Positions 46,301 through 59,800 of a stretch of DNA of 64,000 nucleotides are shown here, piece by piece. Numbering within the stretch: the first letter of the stretch is position 1; each line of letters starts with the position of its first letter. The notes under the pieces are model-generated. The model did not search any database. It was not told the origin of the DNA and saw only the letters and a list, made by a program, of their open reading frames with translations. The stretch comes from Tigriopus japonicus (taxonomy: Eukaryota; Arthropoda; Copepoda; Harpacticoida; Harpacticidae), in assembly GCA_010645155.1 (NCBI GenBank), contig CM021318.1, positions 2,376,811-2,440,810 on the forward strand, read 5' to 3'. The position numbers and the translations under genes were made by a program.

Positions 46301-49300
46301 CAGACCTAAAAATAGAATAGAAGGAATAGGAGTTATTCAAAATGAAAAAAAGACATCGAAATTGAATTTGATATATAGGGGTGCAAACTTGTGTTTTTTT
46401 ATAAATGCCACTCAAAAAACACAATGTGTAAAAAAGAGCATTAGCAAAGGAGAAAGATGTAAAAATAGATAATAAATAACACGCATAAAAGAGGGGTAGA
46501 ATGCTCCTCAAATCAGCACTAGGACGCCATCTGTTTTTAGTGTTTCCAGTTTTTGAGGTGTTGACTGTTCTTAATCGTCACAAAAGCTAGGGCATTGATG
46601 TGCCCTTTATTGTAGGTCAGTGCAGGGACCACTGTACTTCAGGACGAATTTCAAAAATACACACTGGGTCCGATCATTGTACTAAAATGTGAGGTTTTTG
46701 CAACAAATATATTGTTCCGTTTAATTTTCATTGTACTAATCGGACCCAGTGTGTATTTTGAAAGTAATCCTGGCTTGAGCCATCCTTGGTCAGTGACATA
46801 GCCATGCTACTCCAAATCGAGTGCCTAATGCAAGATGGAAAATATAAGAATTTGGAAAAAATTCTGTCCATTGATAACTTTTGCATTGAAAATTTTGGAG
46901 AGACATTTTGTCATAGAAGTTCTTGAAACGATTGTGGCTCAGCCTGATTAGCCTACAAATCTCAAAATTTGTGCCCGTACTTTACACGACTTTTATCCTT
47001 AAAATTCACACTTTCAAACATTAGTCCAGAGAAAAGGGAGAAGACAATAATGCAATAATGATAATATTGGAAAAATAGTAATAGTAGGATAATTGTGATA
47101 GTAAGAATGCACAAAAAAGAAAAAACAAATATTTTTCAAATAAGACCCTTTAAGCCCACAATGGATCTTTTCACTTTTTCCTCATTTACTTGCCAGAAAT
47201 TTACGCTTTCCGCGATCAATAACTCCAACAATCACGAATAACATCAAGACTAAGCTTTCTCGACAAACGTTTATATAATGATTAAGCGTTCACGAGTAGC
47301 TTTGAAAAGCTTTAATGGAATACATGAGCCAGTTCCTCAAATATTGACTAAGCAGATAAGAGTCATGGACAGCTAAATAATAATAAGGCAAGTTCAGTGG
47401 TTTATGGTGTATTATAGTACGTTGTTTCCTCGGAAAAATGTCAGCCTTCATTCATGGATGCATATGCTCAACAACGTGGAGAACTTGAAACCTTGGATCT
47501 TTGTGTTTGTGCCTTCCAATATTTACCCATTCCCAAAAGCCAATTTTCTTTCGAAAGAGTCTCTCATCCCAAATTTGAAAAAATGCATCGCGAAAATGTT
47601 GGAAATTTTATGCATCTGGAACTGTCTTGGTTGATGATGGATCATTTGTCAAAGGCTCGGGTATATTTTAAATAACCAATTAAATGAAGGAGGAAAATCT
47701 ATGGGAATCAAATCTAGGCCAATGCTTCAATTTCGACTTTCCTTTAGGGCATGTCAGATCAGTGAGTGACCTAATTAATGGATTACAAATTATGTTCCAG
47801 CCAATGAGTCTGAGAAAAAATGGGAACAAGCCATTGCGGTTTTCTTGATGGTCTGTTCATTAAGAGCCAACCTATCTGTGTGGTTGTTGCTCACTAAAAC
47901 GGGCGTCTGACACTGAGACAAGAGCTAATTAATCGAACCTTACTTTTTGCTTCTTAAACGTGATATTTCATGACACATTGACCTTTCAATTTCATTATTA
48001 TGACCTCTTTTTCGAGAAGAGGATTTCACGACTTTTCATTTCCTTTTTTTCTTGATGACTTGAAGACCTCTTTTTAAGGCAATTCGTTTTAGGTAAATAG
48101 CTGTTCTGACCTAAATTTGTGCGATGGGCATGTGATTAAAACACATATCAGTCATTGAACCATTCAATTTGTTTCCATTTGCAATTTTCAAATCCAGCGT
48201 TGGAATATTTTCTCCTTTTTGAATGAGAACTTTTGATTGTCTTGTAGTTTCGTGTAAAACATATTTTGTTTTACACGTTGTCATTTTATCTAAAAAAATC
48301 GTCACAATTGGTTGGATCGTCACAATTGGACCAACCCACTATTCAAGGGTTGTATAGATCTGCCAACAGTAACTCATTGGTAGATCAAATTTCATATAAG
48401 CATTAATTATTGAAACTATATTAATGATTAACACTCTTTACAGGGAATACCATTCCTTGTAGCGGTATTAAAAAATCGCCCCCCCCCAAAAAAAAGAATC
48501 TTCACATTTTATCACTTTTTCGTCTCAAATCTTTAAACTGTTTCTTCTTTTGAAATATGAATTGGTTCCCCCTTTATTCCAAATTTGAATATAATTTGTT
48601 AATGATCAGTTTTTTGAATATTGAATGATACAGTGTTATTCTTTGGTTTCAATTTCAATTTGCATTGAAAACGACTTTTTGCAACTTAATTCATGGATAT
48701 CATTCACGTAAGAGTTCCTTTATTTTTTAATGTGTCCCCTCTTTTCCATATCTCTTTTTGCATTTTGCAACTCTTCCTGAGCCTTACTAATTGTTTAAAA
48801 TATTTTTCGACTAACTTTACTTGTTTTGACTTGACTCTGAAGGAAGGAAGGAAGAAAATAATTTTGAGTGTTTTTATTGTAAAAACCACCAAACCTTCAG
48901 AACAATAGCGCTTTTCTTAATGCTGGTATACTCCTCGTAAATGCAGTTACCCAGATCGTCTCAAAGAGAAAGCTCAATGGAAATAAATGAAAGAGCATGA
49001 TGATTGAGTACGTCTGGTTGTTTTACTCATTAACAGTCGACTGATTTTGAAGGATGCATTGTTTATATCTGTCTTTCTTTTATTGACTTCGCATAACATT
49101 GGAACAAAAAGTCTTTCAAGCTTGCATTTATTCAGGATTTGGGCTTCTCTAAGGTATTTTTGCCTGTCTGTAATTAAAGACCTTTCACTACTCACAACAT
49201 AATCTTTTTTTTTCAATATGTTTTAATTAGAGGCTATCGAGCAAGATAAACCTGCTACTAGACTGCTTTAAGAATCCCAAATGTACCATTCCAAAACACC

Positions 49301-52300
49301 ACAATTGAACTCTCATTATTAGAATAACTCTTGAAATTAGAATACCGTTGCCGCTGACCTAAATGTACAAAAAGTTCATCACGTCTCTTAAATTAAGCAC
49401 AAACTTCTTCCTGAACCACAATATTCTTATATATCTTAACTTTGATTGTGTTTATCCACGCAACTTGACAATTAGCCTTGAATTTGGACTTGAGCTCGAA
49501 GAGCTGGAATTCTCAACAATTGGAACAAACTTTTCAGTAAAAATGCAGTGCGTCTCAGCTTTGTTAGGCATTGTTATCTTTTCCCAGTAGCTTTAGCTTT
49601 CTCTGTTTGTGACTGTTTTCTATTGGAAACAATTCTTTTTTGTTTGGAGCAGATCATTTGCAATGTTTGTGGAAGGGCAAAAGAGATGAACGAAGCTATC
49701 CTCGGATCTCTTTCTCTCGATGAGAGTTTCTGTCTTGGCAACTCCAGGAAATAATTAAAGCATCTGAGGCCTTTGTTTGTTGCGGGATCTCTAAATGATG
49801 AACTTGTCGAGGATAAGATCAACCAACCAACGAGAAGGCTGTCTTGAGACAAGTAGAAAGCATTCATAGCCAGCAACAAACGAGAGAGCTTCGTAGAATT
49901 GGCTCTTGGGACTAATGAATTTTTCGAATGCGATGCACCTCGACGAAAAGTAGATATAATTTGCGGGGAAATGCATCTAATAAGGAGCCAAGTTGTCCGA
50001 CTTTCTAAGGATTTATTTCAACCCCCTTTGACTTGCTCTCGGCAAACTTGAGCGTAGTGCATCACTTCAACGACCAAGGTCCACCATGAAGACCTTTGTT
50101 CATGGTTGGTTCAATTTTGGCATGCTGGCTCAGATTCTAATCTATAATGTACTCAGGTAGTAACAGTTATTTTATACAAAGGTGCAAAAATCGTGGAATA
50201 GAATCCACTTTGAAGTCATTCAAAACCATCACCCCTTTTCCCCAGAATGTAATTTGCGCCTGTCTGTGAGCGAAAAAACCCAGACTTAGTGAACCATTTT
50301 GCATAGAGAAAGACTTTTTGGCGCAGACTACTTGGAAAAAACAAATCTCCTTGAGGTCCCCAAGTCATAACTCTTGATCTCCACTCGTGTGTCTTGCTAA
50401 ATGAAGAACTTCAAGGCTTTGGAAGAATTCAAGAGACAGTCATTTTCTCAGGGCCCTCGAGTTTCTTGCCAACACATTAAGCAATCTGTAAAACAAACCC
50501 GAAAGTCAGGCTCAAACCCGCCTTCAGGTTTATTTCACCAGTGATCTCCTCTAGACTGCAAACTTGAAGTGGAATCATCTCGTGGGAACCCTGAAACCCC
50601 CATAATATCAACCAAATGGAGATGAACGAGTGAAGGCGCTTTCAGAATGCATTTAATGTGATTTTTCTGAATGGTCTTCCAAGGTTCTTTCTTTGAGATG
50701 GCATTTGTGTCAGAACAGAACTAGGGCATCAAATAACAGTGAGAAAAGTGGCCTCAACTAGTGCGAAAATGGACAAAATTTAGATCTCAGGCCATTATGG
50801 CTTTTGCGCCATTACCTCGAATTGCAAGCGTGACACTTCAAACAAAATGGCGGCGTAAAATCTCAACTCTATTCACAACTGGAACTCTCGTGGAATTTGA
50901 ACTTACCAATCGGAGCCACACATTGGACTTCATGATCTGATTCTTTTCATTCTGAAAGACAAGCAAAAAAGAGCCAAGGTTAGCCACCACTTGTCGTCAT
51001 CTCGTTAAAAAGTTTCGAGCGATGTGAGTGAAGACCTGAACGATTTGGTGCGTGTAACAGATGTCAGTAGTTGGGTGGAAAGGCCGTGTTTGACGGCCTT
51101 ACTTCCTACGAGAAACTTACCACATTAATGAGTTGGATGAAAGCCAAACCAAATGCCACCTCAACCTTTTGGGTCATATTCTGGACTGGTCGGATGAGTT
51201 TGTTGTAGCCTCGAAAGAGGTCACGGACAAGCCGCTCCTCCTCTTGGGAGCACAGACCTGAAAAGAAGCAATTTGAAAGGATTTTTAAAACAAATAGCTC
51301 TAGGATATTTTTACCATGAGTTATGAGGGGTAAAAAATTGGTCAAATAACTAATTTTAGGAGGGAGAGGGGTCGAGTTGCTGAGTCAGGAAGCGACGACA
51401 GTCCAACGACATTTGGTCACGAGCAATAACTTGGGAATTTATGGCAAGATCATGAGGACTGAGAGTTCCCTTGAACACTTGTGAAACAGCTCTGATGCTT
51501 CAATTGAAGATCCAGACCCAGATTTGGCTAAAAGAAGGGCACGATGGATGTGAGCTTAGAACCAAGAGCCGTTGTACTAACTTTTTTCGTCCTATACACT
51601 GACGAGCGTGTGTGCGGGTGTGAGAAAAAAAGTGAGCAAGAAGAAAAGGAACTTTTGATGCTTTTTCTCACAGGCACCGCCTGTCTAGGACTAGAAATTT
51701 GAGCTTAAGACTCCAACCTAGATTCAACCTAATGTCCAATGAAGGATATCTTTTCTGACCTGACCGGCAACTTTTAGTGCTTACAATTGGACTACAGAGA
51801 GAAAACGACGTACGTATAAAGGCCAGAAGCCCGTCTAACCTTGGGATAGATTGCAAGCAATCTGGGTAATAAATTGTCCCACGGAAAATTGTTCCAATGC
51901 CAGGCTCTGGGAATGTCCGAGCAAGACAATTGAATGGCATATCGTAGACTTATCTTTCCTACCCGCCTCCAATGCCAATCTTTGGTGTTGCACATTCAGT
52001 TTTTCTTCCCACTTATAAGGACCAATTCCGCTCCTATTCGTTGACCAAGAAACCCCAATGCATTTACAAAGGCTCCCCGGGGGAAAGCAAAAAGTCCATT
52101 CGTTGAAAAGATGCCGTTCTTTGTCGCTTAACGCATCAAATGGTCACCCTCTTTTCATGGTCCCAATTGGACTCTTACTGTGGAACAAAATTAGTCTCGC
52201 TCCTATTTTGGCCCAAAAACTTTTTCAAGCGAGACCTGGGAAAGGTTAGATTCCAGCTTTTCCACGATGGCTATATCAACGTTTGTAACATTTAGGTCAC

Positions 52301-55300
52301 TCAACTTGATCGGGGATTTAAGAAACCTAACCAAATCTGTAGAGAGTGAAGCCATGAATGTCAAAATTTGGTATTTATATATGCTTCGAAGTTCTCAAAC
52401 AGTTTGGGATATTTTGTTCTAGATTCAACATTTACTTCAATTACCTCGGTATGCATGCTTGGGTGCTTTGTGCCTTGAAGTTAATGCAAAAATCTATATC
52501 ATGAAAAAGTCTCGTTCCAGGAAACAAAATGTGACAGGAATGTTTTATTCAAACATGTTCGTTTTAAACCTTAAAAGCCTTACATCGCTAACCTTTGTTG
52601 GCAGCCATCATTGAAAGTTATCTCTTTAAAACTTTTTGGGATGTCAGAAACCTTAAGTTCAGAATGTCTAAAGTTTTTGTGCCTCTTTGAACGGCAGAAA
52701 CTAATCCATATCGTGATCTACAAAAAGTTATGAAATAACAAAATTCTGGAAATAAAAAGTAAGCATCTAATATTATTGTAACAAAAATCACTCTAAACCA
52801 TGGCTGGAGTTTATTTTGGGATTTTTTTGCAAGAAATAAATTAAAAACTCTGGTCCAATTTATTCTCGTCTAAAATGTAAGTGAAAAGTGTCTTTGACGG
52901 TACAAGAACACTTTAAGAGTGCCTTTCGTTAGAACGGAAGTGGCCCCAGCGAAATTCCGATATCTGAGATTTTTTCGACTTAAGACCACTCGACGTCAGA
53001 CTTCAATGTCGAATGTGGTGGGTTGTGTTCCTGGCAGATATTACTGGCTCATATTTCAAAATTTCAATCTACCTCTTTACAACCCATGGCTCTTTCCGTT
53101 CCTTAAACGAATTTCCGTTCCTTCATTGCATGTCAAGAAAGGACCACGCGTGATTTTTTCCAGTTCGAGAAGGAGTCAATATTGCGAAAGAACAAACACT
53201 TTGATGTGAGACTTCCTCGACTTGGACAATTCTTCAAGACTTCCTCTTTCTGAAACTTCAAGTCTCGTGGGGGTTTAATATCCTTTGGAACAAATGATGT
53301 TGTTCCACCCAAGAAGTAAAATGATTGTAGACTCTTCCGACTTTCGGCGTCTCACTCAAGGTCGCTGATTTGATCTCTGGTCCAAGTTTTCATTTCTATC
53401 ACCAAATGGAACAATTGAGGACCCGTTCCATTAAGCATCAATACCCTCTAAACTTTGATAGCGATTTCGTGCAAAGATTAAAAGAACTGGTTCAACATAA
53501 GAAGGGATTAAAATTTTCTTCGGGCAATAAAACATTGGCTAGCTCCCAAAATTTTGCACGTCCTCTTTGGACCCAACGAATTAGAAAAGGAACGTTAAAA
53601 ATAGGGAGATTCATCTCAACCCGCACTAAAGTCTGCAAGATGCACTTAATCGAGATAGGGGTGCTGAAACCTAAAGCAAAGTGTTTTCTTCCCATTCGAC
53701 TTCGGAATACTGCAGACCCTCTCTGTAAAGGAACGGACATCCAAAATAACCCGTGAATGCACCAAACCCGCCTTATCAAAACCACAACTCTTTCCCCGAA
53801 TGCATCCTCAGAATATGGTTTGTATCTCGATCTAGTAGCATTTGAGGGGCAACATTTGTAATCTGGATACGTTTCCTTTTAGCTCAGTCCACCCATGAAT
53901 GGGTACGTGGTTTTCAAATAGGTTTCACGGGAACGTACCCATCTCTTTCCTCACTGATCTTTGAAAGACTCGACGCACATCTTAGAAAAGCACTTCAGTA
54001 TGTTCGACACGAGGTACATCTTGTAGGTATTGAGAATATGTAGACCGACGGTCTCAAAATGTAAGTATGTAAGCAAAGTATATCACCCTCTCTCTTTCGG
54101 CGTGATGTTGCGGTTGGAAACGGGAAACTTTAATCCGGGAGAACTAACCTCAAGATCTGTCAAAACATGATTCAACCAGCCGACTTAACTCCGTTCTCAA
54201 CTTTGAATTGGATTCAGACAAGGACGTCTGAAGAAGAGGATAGGGGCAATATTCGGCGTGTCTTTAATCGGAGCTGAGGTTTATCCTTGAGCAACCAATT
54301 TTACTTAATTTTTTTCCTCTTTTACACATTTTGAATTGTCTGTGGGGTGTATAAAAACAAGGGCTGGGGGAAAAACCGTCATGTGGAGCTGAAGATTATA
54401 ATTGAACTTCAAGATCACATAGGTTTTATCAAAGTGGAGGAAGCTTGGTTATGTAATGAATTGAAAAAGCCACAATAATTTGCAGTCAAAATTATAGCAA
54501 TAAGGTCAACTCAACGTTCCAAGTGCCATTGCTAATCGATATAAAAACCTTACAATGTGTTTTTAGCATATACATACATCACATATTTTTAGCATATATT
54601 TTTCCGCCCTTTAGTCATTACCTGTGCATACAAACAAAATAATATTCATCAGTCTGTTCACTTAGGACATCTCATCTTCATGAGATGCACTCGAGTGGCC
54701 CAAGTCTCAAGGCCAAATGTCTTAGTAACCTAATGGATATATTTCATTGAAAGTCTGCAATGTGCTTGGTGTATATTGATTGTTCCAGAAATCCAAAAAG
54801 CAGGAAAAATGCCCAAGCGTAGCAAAGCCTTTGGGCGTTTGGGTTGTTTTGGTTAGAAATCCTTCTCCTTGGCCTCTTTTAGGTTGGGCTGGCTGCAGGA
54901 GGTCTGCTAAACCAAGATTTATGACTCTTTGAAGGTGAAATACTTGGTTCTAAATGGCTTTGTAGAAGGAAGCCAAAGGAACAAAAATAGGTGGCCAAGC
55001 CTCACAGAATATTTTTGATTCCTTTCCCTTATCTCTAAAGGGGGAAATGAATAGAGTATCATTAGATAAAACAATATTCAAACTAATGTCTGACTCAGCA
55101 ATTCTACTTGTTAACCAGAGGTGGATTGAATATGATTTGAAAGTAGGAATTTCAAAGGACCAATGTCTGTCTTTGTGTGGTTGGGAGGTCTAAATTGTAA
55201 CAAAGAACCACGCACATGTCATATTAGCAAACAGCTCATAAGATGAGCCTTTCCTGAAGAAAAATGAGGAACCACATCCATCCTGACAAAAACAAATTAG

Positions 55301-56785
55301 CACACTACGCAAAGAGAGTTTCCCTTTTTCAAACCCCTTTAGGACCATATTCATAGTACGATCTTCTAAAGGGAGATCATTGTTTCCAGGCTTCCTTCTG
55401 TCATTTCCTTTCCCAGAGAGTTAGCACTCTGCTGTGTGTCCAAAATCCCTCTTTGTCTTGACCACACGCCTTATATATGCATTAATGAATACAAAAACTA
55501 GCCTAGTAAGGAAGTACAGGAGTACTGTAGGTGCTGGGTCTTGTATCCAGCAGACTCAAGAGTCATCATCAGGCTTGATTTACTGTATATCATTTTGCCT
55601 TAAAGCGACCGGCTCCAATGTCCAAAGTGAACTGAACTGCAACAAGGGAGGGTTCCTGTCCAGCACTTGCAGTAGTTCAGTCAGAAGCATTGAAGGACCC
55701 AAAGGAGCAAGCCTGCGTCAGAAATGCGTGTACCTATAAAGAGCAATCGAAAAAAGTGCATTCAGCTCAGCCATTAAGGTGGTTTCCGAAGTCGTGACCA
55801 AGCACACAATGGCCTTGAATGTCCATTCGAATCTGATGCACTCCACAACTGTCGTCCCTTCGCGCTTTCTTTTGGCCTTGAAGGCCAGCCAATCTCCCCC
55901 CTCAATCCACCCAGTTTCCAACAACCAATCCAGGGGTTTGGATTGAGTGCCTCTGATTTAAGAGCTAGCTGAAAACAATGGGTCTGTCCCATCACTCACC
56001 TTTTGACACCATCACCGACTTAGACTTGCTACAGACTACTGTATAAGAGAGGGAGGGGAAGGCACGAGGGACATTATTTGAAAATGGATGACTATTAATC
56101 ATTCTTTTCAATGACCTTCTTCGCTTGCTCCAATGACCAATTTTTGAGGGACCGAAGCGAGACCTTGATCTTCTTGGATTTATTTCCAGCACTTTTGCAT
56201 CTGAGCGCCTTTGCCTCGTTTTAGATAGTGGTGCTCTCTGGCGGAGATGAAGGCAGGTGGTCACAATTTGACACAGTCCTCTTGTCGAGTTGTTGGCCTT
56301 TGTGATATGTGGGACAGATGGGCACAAAAAGTGTGGACAAAACAAGGTTTTTGTTCCGTCAAGACAACCAGAACAGAGAGGGAACCAAAGCCAAAGATCC
56401 AAACAAACCGAGCAAGAGAGTGGCGGAACTGTGCCAGTGATCAATAAGAATCAACGGAACTTTCCCCCCTGCATGGAGAACTCATTCCACTAGAAAAGGT
56501 GGACTAACCCAAATATTGACGAAGGCAAAACAGTTGCAATTTTGGGGGGTGATCAGCTGTAAGATGTGAACAGTATTTCTTGTTTTGATTTCAACTGTAG
56601 TCAGACTGTACAGGCAAGCTGCTCATGTAGAACTTCTCGCTAAATTAGTCAGTGCAAACTGAATCCAACCACTAGGTTAATTTTAATATCTGTAACATTC
56701 TTAGCCAAAGTTGAACACAATTTGACCATCCGTAAAGCTGAATACATATGTCATCCCTTCCATGCAAAACATATTGCGAGACGTC

Positions 56786-56821
<36 letters not shown>

Positions 56822-59800
56822 CCTGCCATCCAATAATTGATGCGAATCGTTACTTTCGTGCTTTTGTAATTATTAGGGTTCAAAAACTCTTTGCACCAAA
56901 TTGTACTTTGGTCAATGAAAAGGGTATTATACTTCAGAGACATTGCAGATTTTTCTTGCGAAGCTTTGCGAATCCACCTTTCTCTTCCAGACTTCGCATT
57001 TTTCTCTTGTGTGGGTGTTACGTAGACAGTTTTTTTGCCCGATTGCTACATATCTTCAAAGAAAATCACTGGAATTAGTTTTCCGATAAAAGGGATCAAA
57101 GCAGAGACCCTCGACCAATTCACCAAGATGCTCTTAGCTTGGCCCTTTTGTGCCACGTGCACATTACTGTCTGAGTTTCAGCGTCTTTTAATTGTACAAA
57201 TTATAACCAAAGAACCTTTCAATAATTGAATACAAGTCACTTAAAAGGGTTTCTGAGTTTTTCGGAATTGTGGTCTGAACTCGAAGTTAAGTAGTAAGAA
57301 TACTGCCTTTACATTGTTTGCTTATGAAAATGGAACGCCTTTTGAAAAGCCATTTAGGATTTGGAGGCATGACACAGCAACAAAAAAATTTAATATAGCG
57401 TTTTTTATTGTGTTTTCAAATATCATAATTACGTTAACTTTGCCATTTGCGCTTTTTGAAGCACTCAACGAGCACTAGGAAACTACAGAATTTTTGTTGC
57501 TTTAAAATTAGGCTTTAGATAAATCTTGGCAAACCTAATTTTTAGTCTTTCTGTTTGTGCTTTTGATAGATCAGCAAAATTTTGTCCGAAATCAAATATT
57601 CATTGGCTAGGCAAACCGCATTGTGCCCAAGTTGATTGGTAATGTTTGTGAGCCAAGAAAAGTGGGGGAAAGAATGTTTGGCGTTTTTGGATTCTTGGTT
57701 AAATTAACTGGATTATCTAGGTTCCAAAAATCGAAAATCACTCATAAACCCCACATTTGAAATAGCTGTCCTTTGGAACCTATTCGAAAGTATATTTTTC
57801 TCTAAATAATGGGACTGCTACTTGAACCTTTGCTTATTTACTGTGTAAGAATCTCTACACAAACACTTAAAATGTCAGCAAACCAGTTTTTCGATAAGAG
57901 CCATGTTCCACGAATTTTCCGAAATGTTGCCTTCAATTTCGGTGTTTTCCGAAGTTGTTTTGCTTCTGAGACAAACTTTTTGCCATGGCCAACTCTTTCA
58001 ATTAGCTTCATCATTGGCCAAATAATCAGAAGTTTTCCGTACCTTCCATAAGCAAAAACCATTGTCAACGTCTGCAGAAGTACCCCGATACCTTCAAAAT
58101 AGGCTTGTACTTACGTACGTACGTGTACGGGTTCATTTTTATGGTTCCAGGGGAAATCGTACAACACGCTATTCCTGCTTTAGATCACATCGACATTGCG
58201 CTCAGGATCCATCGGAACCACGGTACATTTCCCAGAACCAAAGTAGGAGTGGTCCCAGTCAGTGGAACCTTTGCATATGGCCTCAAGATCGAGCTCAGGA
58301 ATGAATGAATGAAAGAAAGAAAAAGAGGAAGCTCTTTTTCCGAGATCAGTGTCCATGCCGCTGTTGAACTTGCGTCTAAATCATGCCCTGAAGATTTATG
58401 TTTGAAGCCATTAATCCAAATTGCTCAAGCGAAAAGAACGAGGGTGTCCCCGTTGCTAATCCCTTCTTAATTCGACCATCTTCCAGTTTCACACCAGCGA
58501 CCATCCGGAAAGTGGTTTAACACCAATGAAAAGAAGGCCGGTTTGAAGTGGAAATGTGTCATCTTGTCTAATATGGATAGACAAGTTGCTCCTAAGATGG
58601 AGAACACGTTTGGTTTGGCGCCAATGTCCAATTCGAGTGAGCGAAGGGGAAAAGTTTTCTCGATTTTCGCCAACGCCTTAAGATAATGACACAATAAGTT
58701 ATCTTGGCCGTCTTAAGTAGTACGTACATCATTGAACAGACCAATGGTTTTGCTCAATAAATTGCTTATCGGGTTGGGGAAAGGAAACTTTGGAGTGAAA
58801 TAAGATAACAAGATCACATCTGATCAAAACGACCGACATCAGAAACTTTTTCGCGAGTTCCACTTCAACTCAAAGGTTTGGTTGGGATCCAATGACTCGA
58901 GTTGAAATGGGAAATGGGAAGAATGAGAGAGAAGCAAACTTCTTTGAAATGGAACTCCATTGATCTTGAATCACATTTCAAATGAATCAAATGGTCTCAT
59001 TAGTCTGAAACCAGTCAATATATCTTGGGGTAAAGAAGCGAGGAAGAGCACAATTTCCATTGCATGAAAGAATCTGAAGATAAAGTGGGTCAAACCGTTT
59101 CGAATTGGACCACGTGGAACCGCGTCTCGGGTTTTAGAAAGGAAGTATCCAAGATCGATTCACACCATGAGAGCAATGAAGTTATCTGCTGTTCGCTCAG
59201 GAAATTCCACATTTACTATATTTGGAGGGGTAACAATGTCTTGAGGTTGGCGGTTGAGTGCACACAAAGGGACCATTGGGGCATGAGCTAACTTTTCCTC
59301 GACTACAATTGTAAGTGTGTGTGTATATACAGAGGGAGGGATCCTATAGCAGAATAGACAGTCATTGAGGGTCGAGAGATTCACATTGTCATGTTGAGCT
59401 CGAGGAAGATGAGAGATTAGGTTTTAGGTGCTTTTTCAAGACTGACCAAGTTCAATCAATACGGTCACCCTAATCTTTTGCGGATATTAGCTAGTCAGCT
59501 GTTTTTTGTTCCATGAGCATTACGTTAACGTGACACCCTGACATCAACAGTTGCAAAGACCTGCAGGAACTCGGGGGGGGATGCCAAATTGGTTCTAAAT
59601 AGTCCAAATTTGGGTCAGAGCCAAGCTGAACTTTGCGGGCATTATTTGGCCATAACTCTTGTCTGACACGAAGGTCTTCTTCACCGACCTTCTCGCTCTC
59701 TCAGGCCCAAATTAGTGTGGATATCTCGCGATGCCCTTTCTATTGGATCTTAGCTCAACAACCGCATGATAAGAGTATCGCACTTGAGAATCTCCTACTT

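Noticed and set aside
56722..57078. Frame with a polyglutamine run
   Set aside because: The glutamines come from the (CAA)12 microsatellite and the rest of the frame is not protein-like.
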